Assembly (NCBI RefSeq): GCF_000688235.1
Contig: NZ_JHYO01000002.1
Span: forward strand, 1 to 64,000
Direction of reading: 5' to 3'
DNA length: 64,000 bases
Origin: Terasakiella pusilla DSM 6293
Lineage (GTDB): Bacteria > Pseudomonadota > Alphaproteobacteria > Rhodospirillales > Terasakiellaceae
Shown here: in pieces, positions 1-8,342 of the stretch
Position numbering within the stretch: the first letter of the stretch is position 1
How the letters are laid out: each line of letters opens with the position of its first letter
The notes under the pieces: generated by a model
What the model was told of the DNA's origin: nothing
Seen by the model: the letters and a program-made list of their open reading frames with translations, nothing else
The model's database searches: none
Program-made: the position numbers and the translations under genes

Positions 1-81
1 GCAAACATGCTAGGAACAAAATGCTGTCACCGAATGACTTCGAACGACAGCAGAAAGTGAGAGAACAAGGCGTCTAGGAAA

Positions 82-969
82 CTAGGGGCTATTCAGATGG
101 AGGGTTGAAAGATCGCTCAAGTTATGTGGCGTGTGACCTAAATGATGAGAGAAGGCTTTCGGGTCAGCGGTATTTCCCTCGTGCATCATGCGGACCGTAT
201 CACGATTTAAAATATCGTTGGTGAGACTGCCGCTAAAGTAACTGGAAATCTCCAGAATTTTAGCGGGCATCTTCAGCGTTAACCATGATTTTGCCTGCAA
301 ATGTTGACGCAAAATATTCATCATCTCGTCAATTTGCATGGCTTTAGGGCCAACAACATCCAGATGTTTAGGAAGAGGTTCTTTCCTTTGAACCAATCGA
401 ACCACGAGATCGCATATGTCATCGATCAAGACAGGTTGCACTTTACCGAGCTTATCCCCAAAGCCAACAGCAACAGGTAAAGACGCAAGGGCTCCAAACA
501 GGGGGCTGCTCCCACCACCGGGGCCAACGACCAGTGAAGGTTTTAGAATGCAGAAGTCAAAATGACCTTGTGCAAACTTGGCTAACTGTTCTTCCGCTTG
601 CCCTTTCGTGCGCTGGTATTCGGTCGGTTTATCTGTGCTGGCACCGAGTGCAGAAAAGTGAATAACCCGTTTTACAGAACTGTTTTGACAGGCTTTGAAT
701 AATCGCGTTGCCCCCTCAAGGTGAACGGAGTGCAAGCTGTTTCCTGAACGGCTTTTGATGGCACCTGTGCAGTTGATCACTGTATCTATGCCTTTGACGG
801 CTTGGTCCCAAACGCTTTGATCCGTTTCCTGACTGTTGAGAGTGATATAAGATGTATCCAAGTGAGGCTTCTGGCGTCCTGCTTTGACAACAGATATGCC
901 GGCTTTTGTAAGGGCAACGGATAAGTTGCGCCCAATGAAACCATCTGCACCAAAAATCAATACACTCAT
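82..969 (-). CDS. NAD(P)-binding SDR-like epimerase/reductase (NDUFA9-like atypical SDR)
   Basis: A 295-residue protein beginning with the Rossmann motif GADGFIG (G7, G10, G13). It carries a YxxxK pair (Y118, K122), as in extended/atypical short-chain dehydrogenases. The mid-protein segment PSLVVGPGGG is typical of NAD(P)H-binding epimerases and of the complex I NDUFA9 relatives. The ATG at 969 follows GGAGG at good spacing and overlaps the stop of the upstream membrane protein gene (ATGA), so the two are translationally coupled. The pair lies downstream of a palindrome that also precedes the GbsR-like regulator, which suggests control by that regulator. The substrate cannot be read from the sequence. 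Confidence 0.75.
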   Translation of the reverse strand: MSVLIFGADGFIGRNLSVALTKAGISVVKAGRQKPHLDTSYITLNSQETDQSVWDQAVKGIDTVINCTGAIKSRSGNSLHSVHLEGATRLFKACQNSSVKRVIHFSALGASTDKPTEYQRTKGQAEEQLAKFAQGHFDFCILKPSLVVGPGGGSSPLFGALASLPVAVGFGDKLGKVQPVLIDDICDLVVRLVQRKEPLPKHLDVVGPKAMQIDEMMNILRQHLQAKSWLTLKMPAKILEISSYFSGSLTNDILNRDTVRMMHEGNTADPKAFSHHLGHTPHNLSDLSTLHLNSP

Positions 970-1340
970 GATTTTCCTCCATTTTGGAGGTGTTCTCGCA
1001 TTTCCGTGCGGTAATCTTGTTGGGAGATGTGGGATTGTATTGTGTATCCAATAAAGATTAACGCGGCGATTAGGGACGCAAAAATTACAAAAAAGGTGCG
1101 TTGAACCACATTCAGCATGGCAAGCTCATTAGGGTTAAAGATGGAAATGCCGCTTACTGCAGTGAGAGGCACGGCAAAGATCAACACAATGACGTAGAGC
1201 ATCCAAAAATTCGCACGCTCATCCGTACCGCACACATCGCCCAGTAATCGACGTAGCGGCTTTGCCATCACGGCACTGATCGCAGCGCTAATTAAAAGGC
1301 TATACAAAACAGGGATGATAAAAGGCAAAAATGCAGTCAT
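966..1340 (-). CDS. small integral membrane protein, unknown function
   Basis: A 124-residue protein with three or four hydrophobic segments: about residues 5-27, 45-65 and 83-102. It ends in a charged tail. I do not recognise a family; it looks superficially like small DoxX-type or DUF membrane proteins, but no diagnostic motif is visible. The ATG at 1340 is preceded by GGAGA. It is the first gene of a two-gene leftward unit with the SDR-like gene (4-base overlap). A 24-bp palindrome lies about 20 bases upstream, so it is probably a target of the neighbouring GbsR-like regulator. Confidence 0.7.
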   Translation of the reverse strand: MTAFLPFIIPVLYSLLISAAISAVMAKPLRRLLGDVCGTDERANFWMLYVIVLIFAVPLTAVSGISIFNPNELAMLNVVQRTFFVIFASLIAALIFIGYTIQSHISQQDYRTEMREHLQNGGKS

Positions 1341-1359
1341 GTTATTTTCTCCATAACTG

Positions 1360-1383
1360 TAATTTCAGGAATTTCTGAAATTA
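1360..1383. promoter_or_regulatory. candidate GbsR/MarR operator copy 1
   Basis: A 24-bp near-perfect palindrome with half-site TAATTTCAG and only one mismatched pair near the centre. It is almost identical to the palindrome at 1974-1997. It sits just upstream of the membrane protein/SDR unit. Binding by the adjacent regulator is inferred. Confidence 0.7.
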
Positions 1384-1387
1384 AATG

Positions 1388-1421
1388 TTAAAAAAAAGGG
1401 AGGCACCCGTTTTGAGCCTCC
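1388..1421 (-). terminator. rho-independent terminator of the GbsR-like gene
   Basis: On the minus strand an AGGGAGGC/GCCTCCCT stem is followed by a run of eight U (the A-run at about 1390-1397 on the plus strand). It directly follows the stop of the leftward regulator gene. It separates that gene from the downstream membrane protein/SDR unit, which therefore needs its own promoter. Confidence 0.8.
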
Positions 1422-1429
1422 CTGCTTGA

Positions 1430-1957
1430 TTAAGCTTTGCCCAAAAGTTTGGCAACTTTTCCGCCCAGTTTGAGGATTTTGAGTTGTAGAGGGCGTGGCA
1501 CCCTGCGCACATCTTCATACCAAGACGTCAAGAGCTCTAGAAACTCCAAAGTTTCTTCAATTCGTTTAGCGGACTCTTTTGAGAGGCCTTTGTCATCGGG
1601 CGACGCTTCAACACATTGTCGTAGAGTTGTCAGCGTCGGATCAATCTCGCGCTGTTTACGTCCTTCAACAATCAGCATGAAAGCTTCCCAAGGATCCGAG
1701 ATGGCAGAGAAATGATCTCTGCGGTCCCCCATAACGTGGTGGGTTTGAATCAGGTTCCAACTTTGAAGTTCTTTGATACTAGCGCTCACGTTAGAGCGAG
1801 CGATAGAGAGTGTTGAAACGATTTCATCTGCAGTCAGAGGTTTGGGGGAGAGATACAGCAGGCCATGAACTTGCGCGACAGACCGACTGACGCCCCAACG
1901 CGTCCCCATTTCGCCCCAGTGAAGAACAAAGCGTTCCATTGTTGGTGACAATTCCAT
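1430..1957 (-). CDS. GbsR/MarR-family transcriptional regulator
   Basis: A 175-residue DNA-binding protein. The N-terminal part (residues about 5-100) has the GbsR-type layout: MERFVLHWGEMG, then GVSRSVAQVHGLLYLSP, then a winged helix (LTADEIVSTLSIARSNVSASIKEL) followed by a wing. The basic C-terminus may help dimerisation. Family members repress osmolyte or stress genes as homodimers. A perfect 24-bp palindrome lies 17 bases upstream of the start, immediately before the ribosome binding site, so autorepression is likely. The ligand is unknown. Cotranscription with the SDR unit is unlikely because of the terminator between them. Confidence 0.82.
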   Translation of the reverse strand: MELSPTMERFVLHWGEMGTRWGVSRSVAQVHGLLYLSPKPLTADEIVSTLSIARSNVSASIKELQSWNLIQTHHVMGDRRDHFSAISDPWEAFMLIVEGRKQREIDPTLTTLRQCVEASPDDKGLSKESAKRIEETLEFLELLTSWYEDVRRVPRPLQLKILKLGGKVAKLLGKA

Positions 1958-1973
1958 ACGTCTGACCTTTATG

Positions 1974-1997
1974 TAATTTCAGAAATTTCTGAAATTA
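1974..1997. promoter_or_regulatory. candidate GbsR/MarR operator copy 2 (perfect palindrome)
   Basis: A perfect 24-bp palindrome with half-site TAATTTCAGAAA, 17 bases upstream of the regulator start. The paired copy at 1360-1383 differs by one base at the centre. Two copies, each in front of one transcription unit, mark a small regulon. Regulator binding is inferred. Confidence 0.75.
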
Positions 1998-2146
1998 AAG
2001 CATTGGAAAGTGCTTATGTCAAGGATCGATTATAATTTGTCGTATGCTGTTAAACTGGCATACGCTGATTATACAGCAAAGAAAATGACCTTTGTTTTGT
2101 GATTTTTGTTCCCGTTTTTGCGTTCGCAAATCTGTATTCTAGGCAG

Positions 2147-3661
2147 TTAGGGGTTTGCTACCTTGCGTACGCCTGCCAATAGGAAGAACACCAGAACGGC
2201 CAATCCTGCGATCAAGGCGGCTGCCGTTAGAAGCAGCACTGAATGTGTTGTCGAAAAAGCTGCCTTGCCCGCTGTGATTAAAGCGGCGGCCTTTTCATCG
2301 GAAAGCTGTTGTGCGACCAGATAGGTATCGCCCATAGAGACGGCAGCCTGATCTGCGAGGTGAAGGGGCAGGTCAACAGGTGCACTGAGGTTATGCCCGA
2401 AAATTACGGACATGAACACACCGAAGAGGGTGATCCCGAGGGCCGTGCCCAGTTCATAGCCTGTCGCTTCCAGCGAACCTGCGGCACCGCCCTTGCTGGC
2501 ATCGACCGCGCCCATGATCGCGATGGAGGATGCGGTCAAGCCAATGCTGAGAGCTAAACCAAGCAGGGCCAGCAACACCGGCACGATCAGTCCGGGGGTA
2601 TGGAAATCCTGCACGGCAAGCCAGCCTAGCGACAGTGCTGCGATGATCATTGACAGGCTGGCCACGGGGCGCAGCCCATACCGGGCAGAGAGCCAACCCG
2701 CAACCGGACCGCCCGCTGCCGCCGCTGCCATGATGGGGATCATGAATATGCCGGCCTGAAGCGGTGTTTTGTCCAGGACGTATTGCAGTTCTTGGGCAAG
2801 AGTGAGTTCGACCCCGGCCAATGCGCCGCTTGCGACCACCGCCATGATGATGCCTGCGAGAATGGCGGGATGTGCAAATAAGGACAGATCCAACATGGGC
2901 GTAGCTGCGTTTAACTGCTTACGTGCAAACAGCACCAGCATTGCCAACCCGAAGGTCAACGTTAGTAACACCACGGCAAGGGGGTGTTTGCCTGCAAAAC
3001 CGGTCTTGGCGGAATAGACCACCGCAATCATGCCCAGTATCAGCAGAAAGGCCTGACCAATGGGCCAAGGACCAGATGTGGTCTGCTCCTGACGGGGCAG
3101 CAGCAGCCAGCAGGCCGGGGCTACGATGAGCATCACCGGTACGTTAATCAGGAAAACCGATCCCCACCAGAAATGCCCCAGTAGCGCACCTCCTATCAGG
3201 GGGCCAACCGCAGCACCGGCAGCACCGACTGTCCCCCATAGCCCCAGCGCGAGTCCTCGCTCTGATTCATCCTCGAAAGTACGGCGGATAATGCCCAGCA
3301 CGCACGGCATGATCATTGATCCTCCCAACGCCAGCAGAACGCGCGTGCCAATCAGTATTTCTGCCGTCGGCGCAAAGGCAGCCGCGGCTGAGGCAACCCC
3401 AAAGATTACCAAGCCGGTCAGCAAGATGCGTCGGTTTCCAATCTTATCGGCTAAAGTTCCCATGGGCACCAGCAAACCTGCCATCAACAGCGGATATATG
3501 TCGATGACCCACAGTACGTGGTTGTTGGACGCGCCCAACGCCTGGGTCAACGTGGGGACCGCGACATGCAGGATGGTCATGTCGAGAACGACGGGTAGGA
3601 ATGCCAGCATGACTGCCAGCAGAATCAGCCAGCGCCTGGGGTTCTGGGAGCCGTAAGACAC
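2147..3661 (-). CDS. MFS drug exporter, DHA2 (EmrB/QacA, 14-TM) family
   Basis: An approximately 504-residue, very hydrophobic protein. An early DMTILHVAVPTL helix is typical of DHA2 antiporters. It also has a loop 2-3 motif A (GTLADKIGNRRILLTG) and a motif C-like GAAGAAVGPLIGGALLG in helix 5. Such proteins export drugs or toxic cations in exchange for protons at the inner membrane. I chose the GTG at 3661 because AGGTGA lies 5 bases upstream. The frame extends to a TTG at 3691, but that codon has no ribosome binding site and touches the inverted repeat 3692-3717. No regulator gene is adjacent. Confidence 0.88.
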   Translation of the reverse strand: MSYGSQNPRRWLILLAVMLAFLPVVLDMTILHVAVPTLTQALGASNNHVLWVIDIYPLLMAGLLVPMGTLADKIGNRRILLTGLVIFGVASAAAAFAPTAEILIGTRVLLALGGSMIMPCVLGIIRRTFEDESERGLALGLWGTVGAAGAAVGPLIGGALLGHFWWGSVFLINVPVMLIVAPACWLLLPRQEQTTSGPWPIGQAFLLILGMIAVVYSAKTGFAGKHPLAVVLLTLTFGLAMLVLFARKQLNAATPMLDLSLFAHPAILAGIIMAVVASGALAGVELTLAQELQYVLDKTPLQAGIFMIPIMAAAAAGGPVAGWLSARYGLRPVASLSMIIAALSLGWLAVQDFHTPGLIVPVLLALLGLALSIGLTASSIAIMGAVDASKGGAAGSLEATGYELGTALGITLFGVFMSVIFGHNLSAPVDLPLHLADQAAVSMGDTYLVAQQLSDEKAAALITAGKAAFSTTHSVLLLTAAALIAGLAVLVFFLLAGVRKVANP

Positions 3662-3691
3662 AAGTTCACCTGTGATTTGCCCATTCTTCAA

Positions 3692-3717
3692 TATTTAAAT
3701 ACTGTTGTATTTAAATA
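3692..3717. promoter_or_regulatory. inverted repeat upstream of the MFS exporter, candidate operator
   Basis: A perfect inverted repeat of 11-base arms (TATTTAAATAC and its complement) around TGTT. It lies about 30 bases upstream of the preferred exporter start. Its size and symmetry fit a TetR/MarR-type repressor site. The rest of the gap up to gmk (about 3718-3993) holds no convincing gene or RNA. Confidence 0.55.
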
Positions 3718-3993
3718 AGATGACTGTGGGGTTAAAAAAGAAAGACAACGGGCGGAAAACTAACCGCTTCCGTCAGGTCCGGGGTCAGCCCAGACATTGT
3801 CTTTTTAAGCTTTTCATGGCACACTGTAAACGCTCATTTGAAGGTTTTATCACTCGTGCATCCAACTTTATGCCCTTCATTTTCGCGAGAGGATAAATTG
3901 AAAAAATTGATTTCACGCGGGGTTGAATTTATGTCTGTGAATGAGTATTGATCACCTAGCTCTCAGGGCTATTCACAGATGAGGTGCAGAACA

Positions 3994-4626
3994 GTGAAGA
4001 ATATAGACGAAACGATCAAACGCCGTGGCCTTTTGCTGGTGCTGACCGCACCTAGTGGATGTGGCAAAAGTACGATTACCCGCAAGATTATGGGGGATGA
4101 CCCGTCTATCGTGGTTTCTGTGTCGGCGACAACCCGTGATCCACGCCCCGGTGAAACCGATGGGGAAGATTATTTCTTCATGAAAACTGAGGAATTTCGC
4201 CAAAAGGTGAATGCCGGTGAGTTTCTGGAATGGGCGGAAGTTTTTGGTCGCCATTACGGGACGCCTAAATCTGCTGTGGAAGCGGCCCTTGTGTCGGGTA
4301 AGGACGTGTTTTTTGATATCGATTGGCAGGGCGCAGAACAATTGCGCAAAAACGCCCCGGACGATCTGGTGTGGATTTGCATTTTGCCCCCGACTATTGA
4401 ATCCCTTGAAAACCGCTTACGTGCCCGTGGGCAGGATAGTGATGAAGTGATTGCCCGACGTATGCTGGAAGCTGAAAGTGAAGCCAGCCATTGGGCGGAT
4501 GCGGATTATGTGGTCGTCAATGATGATCTGGATAAAGCAACCCGACAGGTGCGCGCGATTCTGGATGCAGAGCGCATCAAAAGGGTTCGACGGACGGGCT
4601 TGGCGGAGTTTGTGAAGAAGATGTGA
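3994..4626 (+). CDS. gmk: guanylate kinase
   Basis: A 210-residue enzyme that phosphorylates GMP/dGMP to the diphosphate. It has the P-loop APSGCGKST near residue 18, the GMP-binding stretch SATTRDPRPGE, and the late R-R-motif region RRMLEAESE. The length matches the family. The GTG at 3994 follows GAGGTG with a 7-base gap. An in-frame ATG at 3979 exists but overlaps that ribosome binding site and has a poorer one of its own. It stands alone, closed by a strong terminator. Confidence 0.95.
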   Translation: MKNIDETIKRRGLLLVLTAPSGCGKSTITRKIMGDDPSIVVSVSATTRDPRPGETDGEDYFFMKTEEFRQKVNAGEFLEWAEVFGRHYGTPKSAVEAALVSGKDVFFDIDWQGAEQLRKNAPDDLVWICILPPTIESLENRLRARGQDSDEVIARRMLEAESEASHWADADYVVVNDDLDKATRQVRAILDAERIKRVRRTGLAEFVKKM

Positions 4627-4635
4627 GCCATTCAC

Positions 4636-4671
4636 AAAAAAAGGCACCCTGTTGGATCAAGGTGCCTTTTT
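4636..4671. terminator. bidirectional rho-independent terminator
   Basis: An AAAAAGGCACC/GGTGCCTTTTT stem with a 12-base loop and flanking A and T runs. It serves both the rightward gmk and the leftward copper chaperone gene, which converge here. Confidence 0.9.
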
Positions 4672-4690
4672 GATTGGGATTGAGGGCCGG

Positions 4691-5191
4691 TTATTCGGAC
4701 TTCATGTTGCCTTTGCCGTGACCCATTTTATTCATGTTATGTTGCATGCCTTTTTGCATGTTGCCCATAGCACCAGCGCTTTTAATCTGAACATCGACGT
4801 TGATTTCGCCGGCCTTTTCAAAGATCAGTGTTAAAGGGAAGCTTTCGCCTTCCTTAAATGGGGCGTCAAGACCCATAAACATCACGTGGTCGCCGCCCGG
4901 TTTCAGCATGGTCATGCCTTTGTTGACGGCAACGCTTTCAACTTGGCGCATTTTCATGACGCCGTCCTGATGCAGGTGAGTATGCAATTCGACGCGTTTG
5001 GACACACCGGCTTTAGCTGCGATCAATTTATCGGCATCCCCGGTGTTTTTGATGATCATAAAAGCCGCACCTGCACGGGCCATACCCGCAGACGCGCGCG
5101 CCCAAGCCCCTTCGACACTGATGTCAGCCGCAAAGGATTGTGTGGACATCGCCAACACCATGGCAGAAGTGATTGCAAAACGTTTGAACAT
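4691..5191 (-). CDS. periplasmic copper chaperone, PCu(A)C family
   Basis: A 166-residue secreted protein. A Sec signal peptide (MFKRFAITSAMVLAMS...SFA) precedes the mature part. The Cu(I)-binding pattern is clear: HTHLHQDGVMKM followed by GGDHVMFMGL, i.e. the H(M)-Mx-HxM ligand set of the PCu(A)C (DUF461) family that delivers copper to the CuA site of cytochrome oxidase. The C-terminal 25 residues are rich in Met and His, an additional metal-binding tail. The ATG at 5191 has GGAG upstream; a longer frame to 5224 lacks a signal-like start. It is the first and most downstream gene of a leftward run of exported proteins. Confidence 0.9.
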   Translation of the reverse strand: MFKRFAITSAMVLAMSTQSFAADISVEGAWARASAGMARAGAAFMIIKNTGDADKLIAAKAGVSKRVELHTHLHQDGVMKMRQVESVAVNKGMTMLKPGGDHVMFMGLDAPFKEGESFPLTLIFEKAGEINVDVQIKSAGAMGNMQKGMQHNMNKMGHGKGNMKSE

Positions 5192-5262
5192 GGAAAGCTC
5201 CAATAAAATAGATAAGAAGGCCACCTCTTATGAGCGTATTAGCGCACAGGAGAGGCAGGCTG

Positions 5263-7074
5263 TCAATTGATTGAGACCGAGAGTGGGCGGCTTTGCCCAA
5301 TGGATTTAAAGATCGCTTTGGCCCCCTGGAAGAGAACCATATTCTGTCGCCCGTAATGGGGGAGCGGTCGTTGCAAGGCCCGCAGGCTTTCTGCATCCTG
5401 ATAGGTGATGACCAGATAAGGGACCTGATCGCGGGTTTTACCTGCCCAGACTTGGGCGGTGGTGGCAATGCGTGGCATCCTGACAGGCGCAAGGTTCAGG
5501 GATCGTAAGTGTGGATAGAGGGGGGCTGACGACCCCATCAGGATAAAGGGAGCTGACGGATCAAGGTTTGATACCTCGCGCACGTCATGTTCCATCATGC
5601 GCTGGACAAGGGTTATGGCCTCATCGCGCATGTCTGTGTCCGTTAGGTAAAGAGCAACATCTTTCGCCAGCATTATATCACGTAAAGTCGCAGGTGCTTC
5701 GTTTATGCCCAGTTGTCTGAAAAGGTGAAAATCAGGATCAAGGCTGACCCGCGTAGGGCGTACATGAAGCTGAGTCGTGGTCCTGTTTTCGCTCGCCGTA
5801 AGGGTGAATGTCTCGCCTTCGGTTGTGATCTCAAGCGGGACGGGAACTCGAAAAGCAGAATTCGTTTGCGTCAGTTGTGTTGTGAGCAACCAACGAGCGT
5901 TTGCCTGCGGGCTGGATTCTGCGCGCAGGTCCGTGAAGGCAGGTGCCCCTTTCCCATAGACCCATTGTTGGAAAAAGTCCGCGAGGTCCTGCCCTGATGT
6001 TTGCCCGAAGGTGGCTTCAAGGTCGCGCCAGCTTGCGGTTTTAAAGGCGTAGTTCTGCCAAAACTGTTGGAGAGAGGCAAAGAACAGGTCATCACCTATT
6101 TCACGGCGCAACATATGAAAAATGAAAGCAACCTTGTTGTATCCGATAACTTGTGAGGATTGTCCGTGCTTGCTGACAAAGGTGGTGACAGGTTTATCCA
6201 TGTCTACAGGCAGGGCGGCATAGTCTCGCAGCCACGATAGACGCATGTTGCGCGCTTTGTCCTCTGAAGCGGCTTCGGCGCTCATATAATCCGCCATATA
6301 GGTGGTCAGCCCTTCCGCCCAGTTGCCGGTTTTATAGTCGGGGAAAACGCCATTGCCCCAATAATTATGCAGTATTTCATGTCCGAGCGAGCTGTCTTTG
6401 ATAAACGGCAGGGCAAGGACGCGCGCGCCCATGTAGGTTAGGCCCGCAAAACCATATCCGGCAGATACAGGGGCGGCGACTATATGAAAATTGTCAAAAG
6501 GGTAGGGGCCAATCTGGTCGGTAAACCGCGTAATATAGTCGGCTGTGCGATCAAGGTAGTCGTCACTGAGGGGATCCATCCCCGCATAAAAATAGGTGCG
6601 CAGCCGTACCTTGCCCAGCTGTTTTTCTTTGATGTGATAAGGGCCGGAAAAAATCGGGATGGCATCTGTCGGGCGATCCATGGTGAAGGTGGCCTGATAC
6701 TGCCCGTCGTGCTGAACTTCGTCACTGATGGTGCCGGTGCTGAGGATTGGTTGTGGCGCTTGCAGTGTCAGGGTGAAGGTGACAGGTTCATCGGTTTGCG
6801 GGTGCCAGCCGCTTGGCAGGTACAGATTTTTGTCATCAGTAAAGCCACCGCCTTGCCAGCTTTGCGAGGCCTGCGGGGCTGGCAGCGCGATTTGATAGGC
6901 AAAGCTGGTGGCTTTTTCTGCCTTAAGGGGATGGGTGGTTGGCTTATCGGATGTGGCGCTGACATGCAGGATGCGTTTGTTGAGATCCAGTTTAACGTTC
7001 AGGTCCATATGCACATCGGCCATCGCCCAAGTGGGAAACAGAAGGGCGATCGCAGCCGTTGCGAGAGCTTTCAT
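5263..7074 (-). CDS. secreted M1-family (gluzincin) metallopeptidase
   Basis: A 603-residue protein with an N-terminal signal peptide (cleavage near ADVH, residue 20). The zinc site HEILH is at 232-236, followed by NYWGN and a glutamate at 254 (EGLTTYM). The spacing between the second His and Glu is 17 residues, one short of the classical M1 aminopeptidase. A GxMEN exopeptidase motif is not evident; GFAGLTYMGARVL occupies that place. YNKVAFIFHMLRREIG matches the M1 helix that contains the catalytic Tyr region. Probably a periplasmic peptidase of uncertain specificity. Its start lies three bases after the ChaN-like gene, so the two are coupled. Confidence 0.85.
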   Translation of the reverse strand: MKALATAAIALLFPTWAMADVHMDLNVKLDLNKRILHVSATSDKPTTHPLKAEKATSFAYQIALPAPQASQSWQGGGFTDDKNLYLPSGWHPQTDEPVTFTLTLQAPQPILSTGTISDEVQHDGQYQATFTMDRPTDAIPIFSGPYHIKEKQLGKVRLRTYFYAGMDPLSDDYLDRTADYITRFTDQIGPYPFDNFHIVAAPVSAGYGFAGLTYMGARVLALPFIKDSSLGHEILHNYWGNGVFPDYKTGNWAEGLTTYMADYMSAEAASEDKARNMRLSWLRDYAALPVDMDKPVTTFVSKHGQSSQVIGYNKVAFIFHMLRREIGDDLFFASLQQFWQNYAFKTASWRDLEATFGQTSGQDLADFFQQWVYGKGAPAFTDLRAESSPQANARWLLTTQLTQTNSAFRVPVPLEITTEGETFTLTASENRTTTQLHVRPTRVSLDPDFHLFRQLGINEAPATLRDIMLAKDVALYLTDTDMRDEAITLVQRMMEHDVREVSNLDPSAPFILMGSSAPLYPHLRSLNLAPVRMPRIATTAQVWAGKTRDQVPYLVITYQDAESLRALQRPLPHYGRQNMVLFQGAKAIFKSIGQSRPLSVSIN

Positions 7075-7077
7075 GGG

Positions 7078-8274
7078 TTATTGTCCGAGTTGAGGAAACT
7101 TGGCAACGACCGTAAGCGGGCGTCCATTGCGCTGAATTTCAAGGGGAAGCCACGTGCCGTGGGCTTGCTGTTGAATAATACGGATCAGGTCTTTCGGCTC
7201 ATTGGTGGCAAGATCAGCGGCCGTGAGGATCAGATCACCCTTTTTCAGGCCGGCTCTTTCGGCGACGCTATCTTCCACGATTTCTTCGATCAGGACGCCT
7301 TTTTTGTCTGCGCTGGCTTCAATGCGCACTCCGAGTATAGGCTTTTTATCCTGACCTTTGGGTTCCATTTCTTCAAGGCCAAAGACGGCATCTGCGTAGC
7401 CATCGACCAGTTCCGTGCAATCCCAGCCCAAGGTCCAGGGCAAAAGGACGGTTGCGTTCAGGCCCAGCCCTTTCAGTTGATGAGGGACGCCGTAGCCGTT
7501 GGTCAAATGTCCGCTGCCCATGATACCAACAACCAGCGGATTACCCCCTGCTTTTTGGGTTTTGGCGATCATTTGGGCCATGGCGCCGTCCCAGGTCAGT
7601 TGGGATTGGACAAAGTTGTTAAAGCGATCTTCCGACTCTTTTTCTTCCTCATCCATATGGGAATGTTGGGAGAAAACTTCTTTTAAAGATTTGATGTAGT
7701 CGGGATGGGCGGCACGTGGTGTCTCGATGCCTTCGCGTTGATAGTCAGGAATCACGTCCCAGCCGTCTTGGGCAACTTTACGGATCAGGTCGCGATGGAC
7801 GTTCAAGGCGATCATGGGCAGACGGTTGGTGCGCGCAAAATGGAACAGCGGCAGGTACATATCCGCGTCATACTTCCAGCTTGTGTCCCAATTGGTTTGT
7901 TTGAGAAACTCTTTTTCGCTGAGTTCCCCCCGCACCCACCGATCCAGAATTGGCTGGGTCCAGCGGGGGAACATCTCAAAGCCAAGGACCATGTTGGAGT
8001 TATGGGCATAAAGCTGGGTCAGGGTTTGCAACTGCCATCTGTGATGCACTTCATCGGGATGGAATTCCCCCAGCAATACCACCTTTTGGGCGGCCGCTTT
8101 TTTAAGCAGGGCTGTCGGGGAAAGGAGGCTTAAATCTTTGGGGGAAACCCACTGCGCGCGCTGGATGCAGCTTGTCTTGGTCGTCTCTTCCTCTGGTGAG
8201 GAAGCGTTGGCAGTTTGTGCCAGAAGCAGAAGGCCGAGGGCGGCTGTGCAAAGTAGGCGCGATTTAAGAAGCAT
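7078..8274 (-). CDS. ChaN-like (haem-binding/Tiki fold) exported protein with C-terminal PDZ domain
   Basis: A 398-residue protein with a signal peptide ending near TANA (residue 24). The ChaN core spans about 45-290: LLGEFHPDEVHH near the start, WDGAMAQMIAK, and GIMGSGHLTNGYGVPHQL near the end. ChaN of Campylobacter binds haem and is related to the Tiki/TraB metalloprotease fold. Residues about 310-395 form a PDZ domain (LGVRIEASADKKGVLIEEI...AERAGLKKGDLIL). The fusion suggests peptide binding or a chaperone/protease role at the envelope. It precedes the M1 peptidase with almost no gap. Confidence 0.82.
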   Translation of the reverse strand: MLLKSRLLCTAALGLLLLAQTANASSPEEETTKTSCIQRAQWVSPKDLSLLSPTALLKKAAAQKVVLLGEFHPDEVHHRWQLQTLTQLYAHNSNMVLGFEMFPRWTQPILDRWVRGELSEKEFLKQTNWDTSWKYDADMYLPLFHFARTNRLPMIALNVHRDLIRKVAQDGWDVIPDYQREGIETPRAAHPDYIKSLKEVFSQHSHMDEEEKESEDRFNNFVQSQLTWDGAMAQMIAKTQKAGGNPLVVGIMGSGHLTNGYGVPHQLKGLGLNATVLLPWTLGWDCTELVDGYADAVFGLEEMEPKGQDKKPILGVRIEASADKKGVLIEEIVEDSVAERAGLKKGDLILTAADLATNEPKDLIRIIQQQAHGTWLPLEIQRNGRPLTVVAKFPQLGQ

Positions 8275-8342
8275 GGACTTAACTTTCTAACCAATGGAGG
8301 GTGCAACCTGTATAGAAGGGGAAGATGCCCAAAATATGGCGC

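Noticed and set aside
3705-3896. A 63-codon rightward open frame between the exporter and gmk
   Set aside because: No ribosome binding site, begins inside the inverted repeat and has no likeness to any regulator; not called a gene.
3951-3965. TTGATCACC upstream of gmk as an FNR-type box
   Set aside because: The second half-site (ATCAA) is missing at the required spacing.
6484-7686. A 400-codon rightward open frame across the M1 peptidase and ChaN genes
   Set aside because: It spans two strongly supported leftward genes and shows no domain; the residue pattern is that of an antisense frame.
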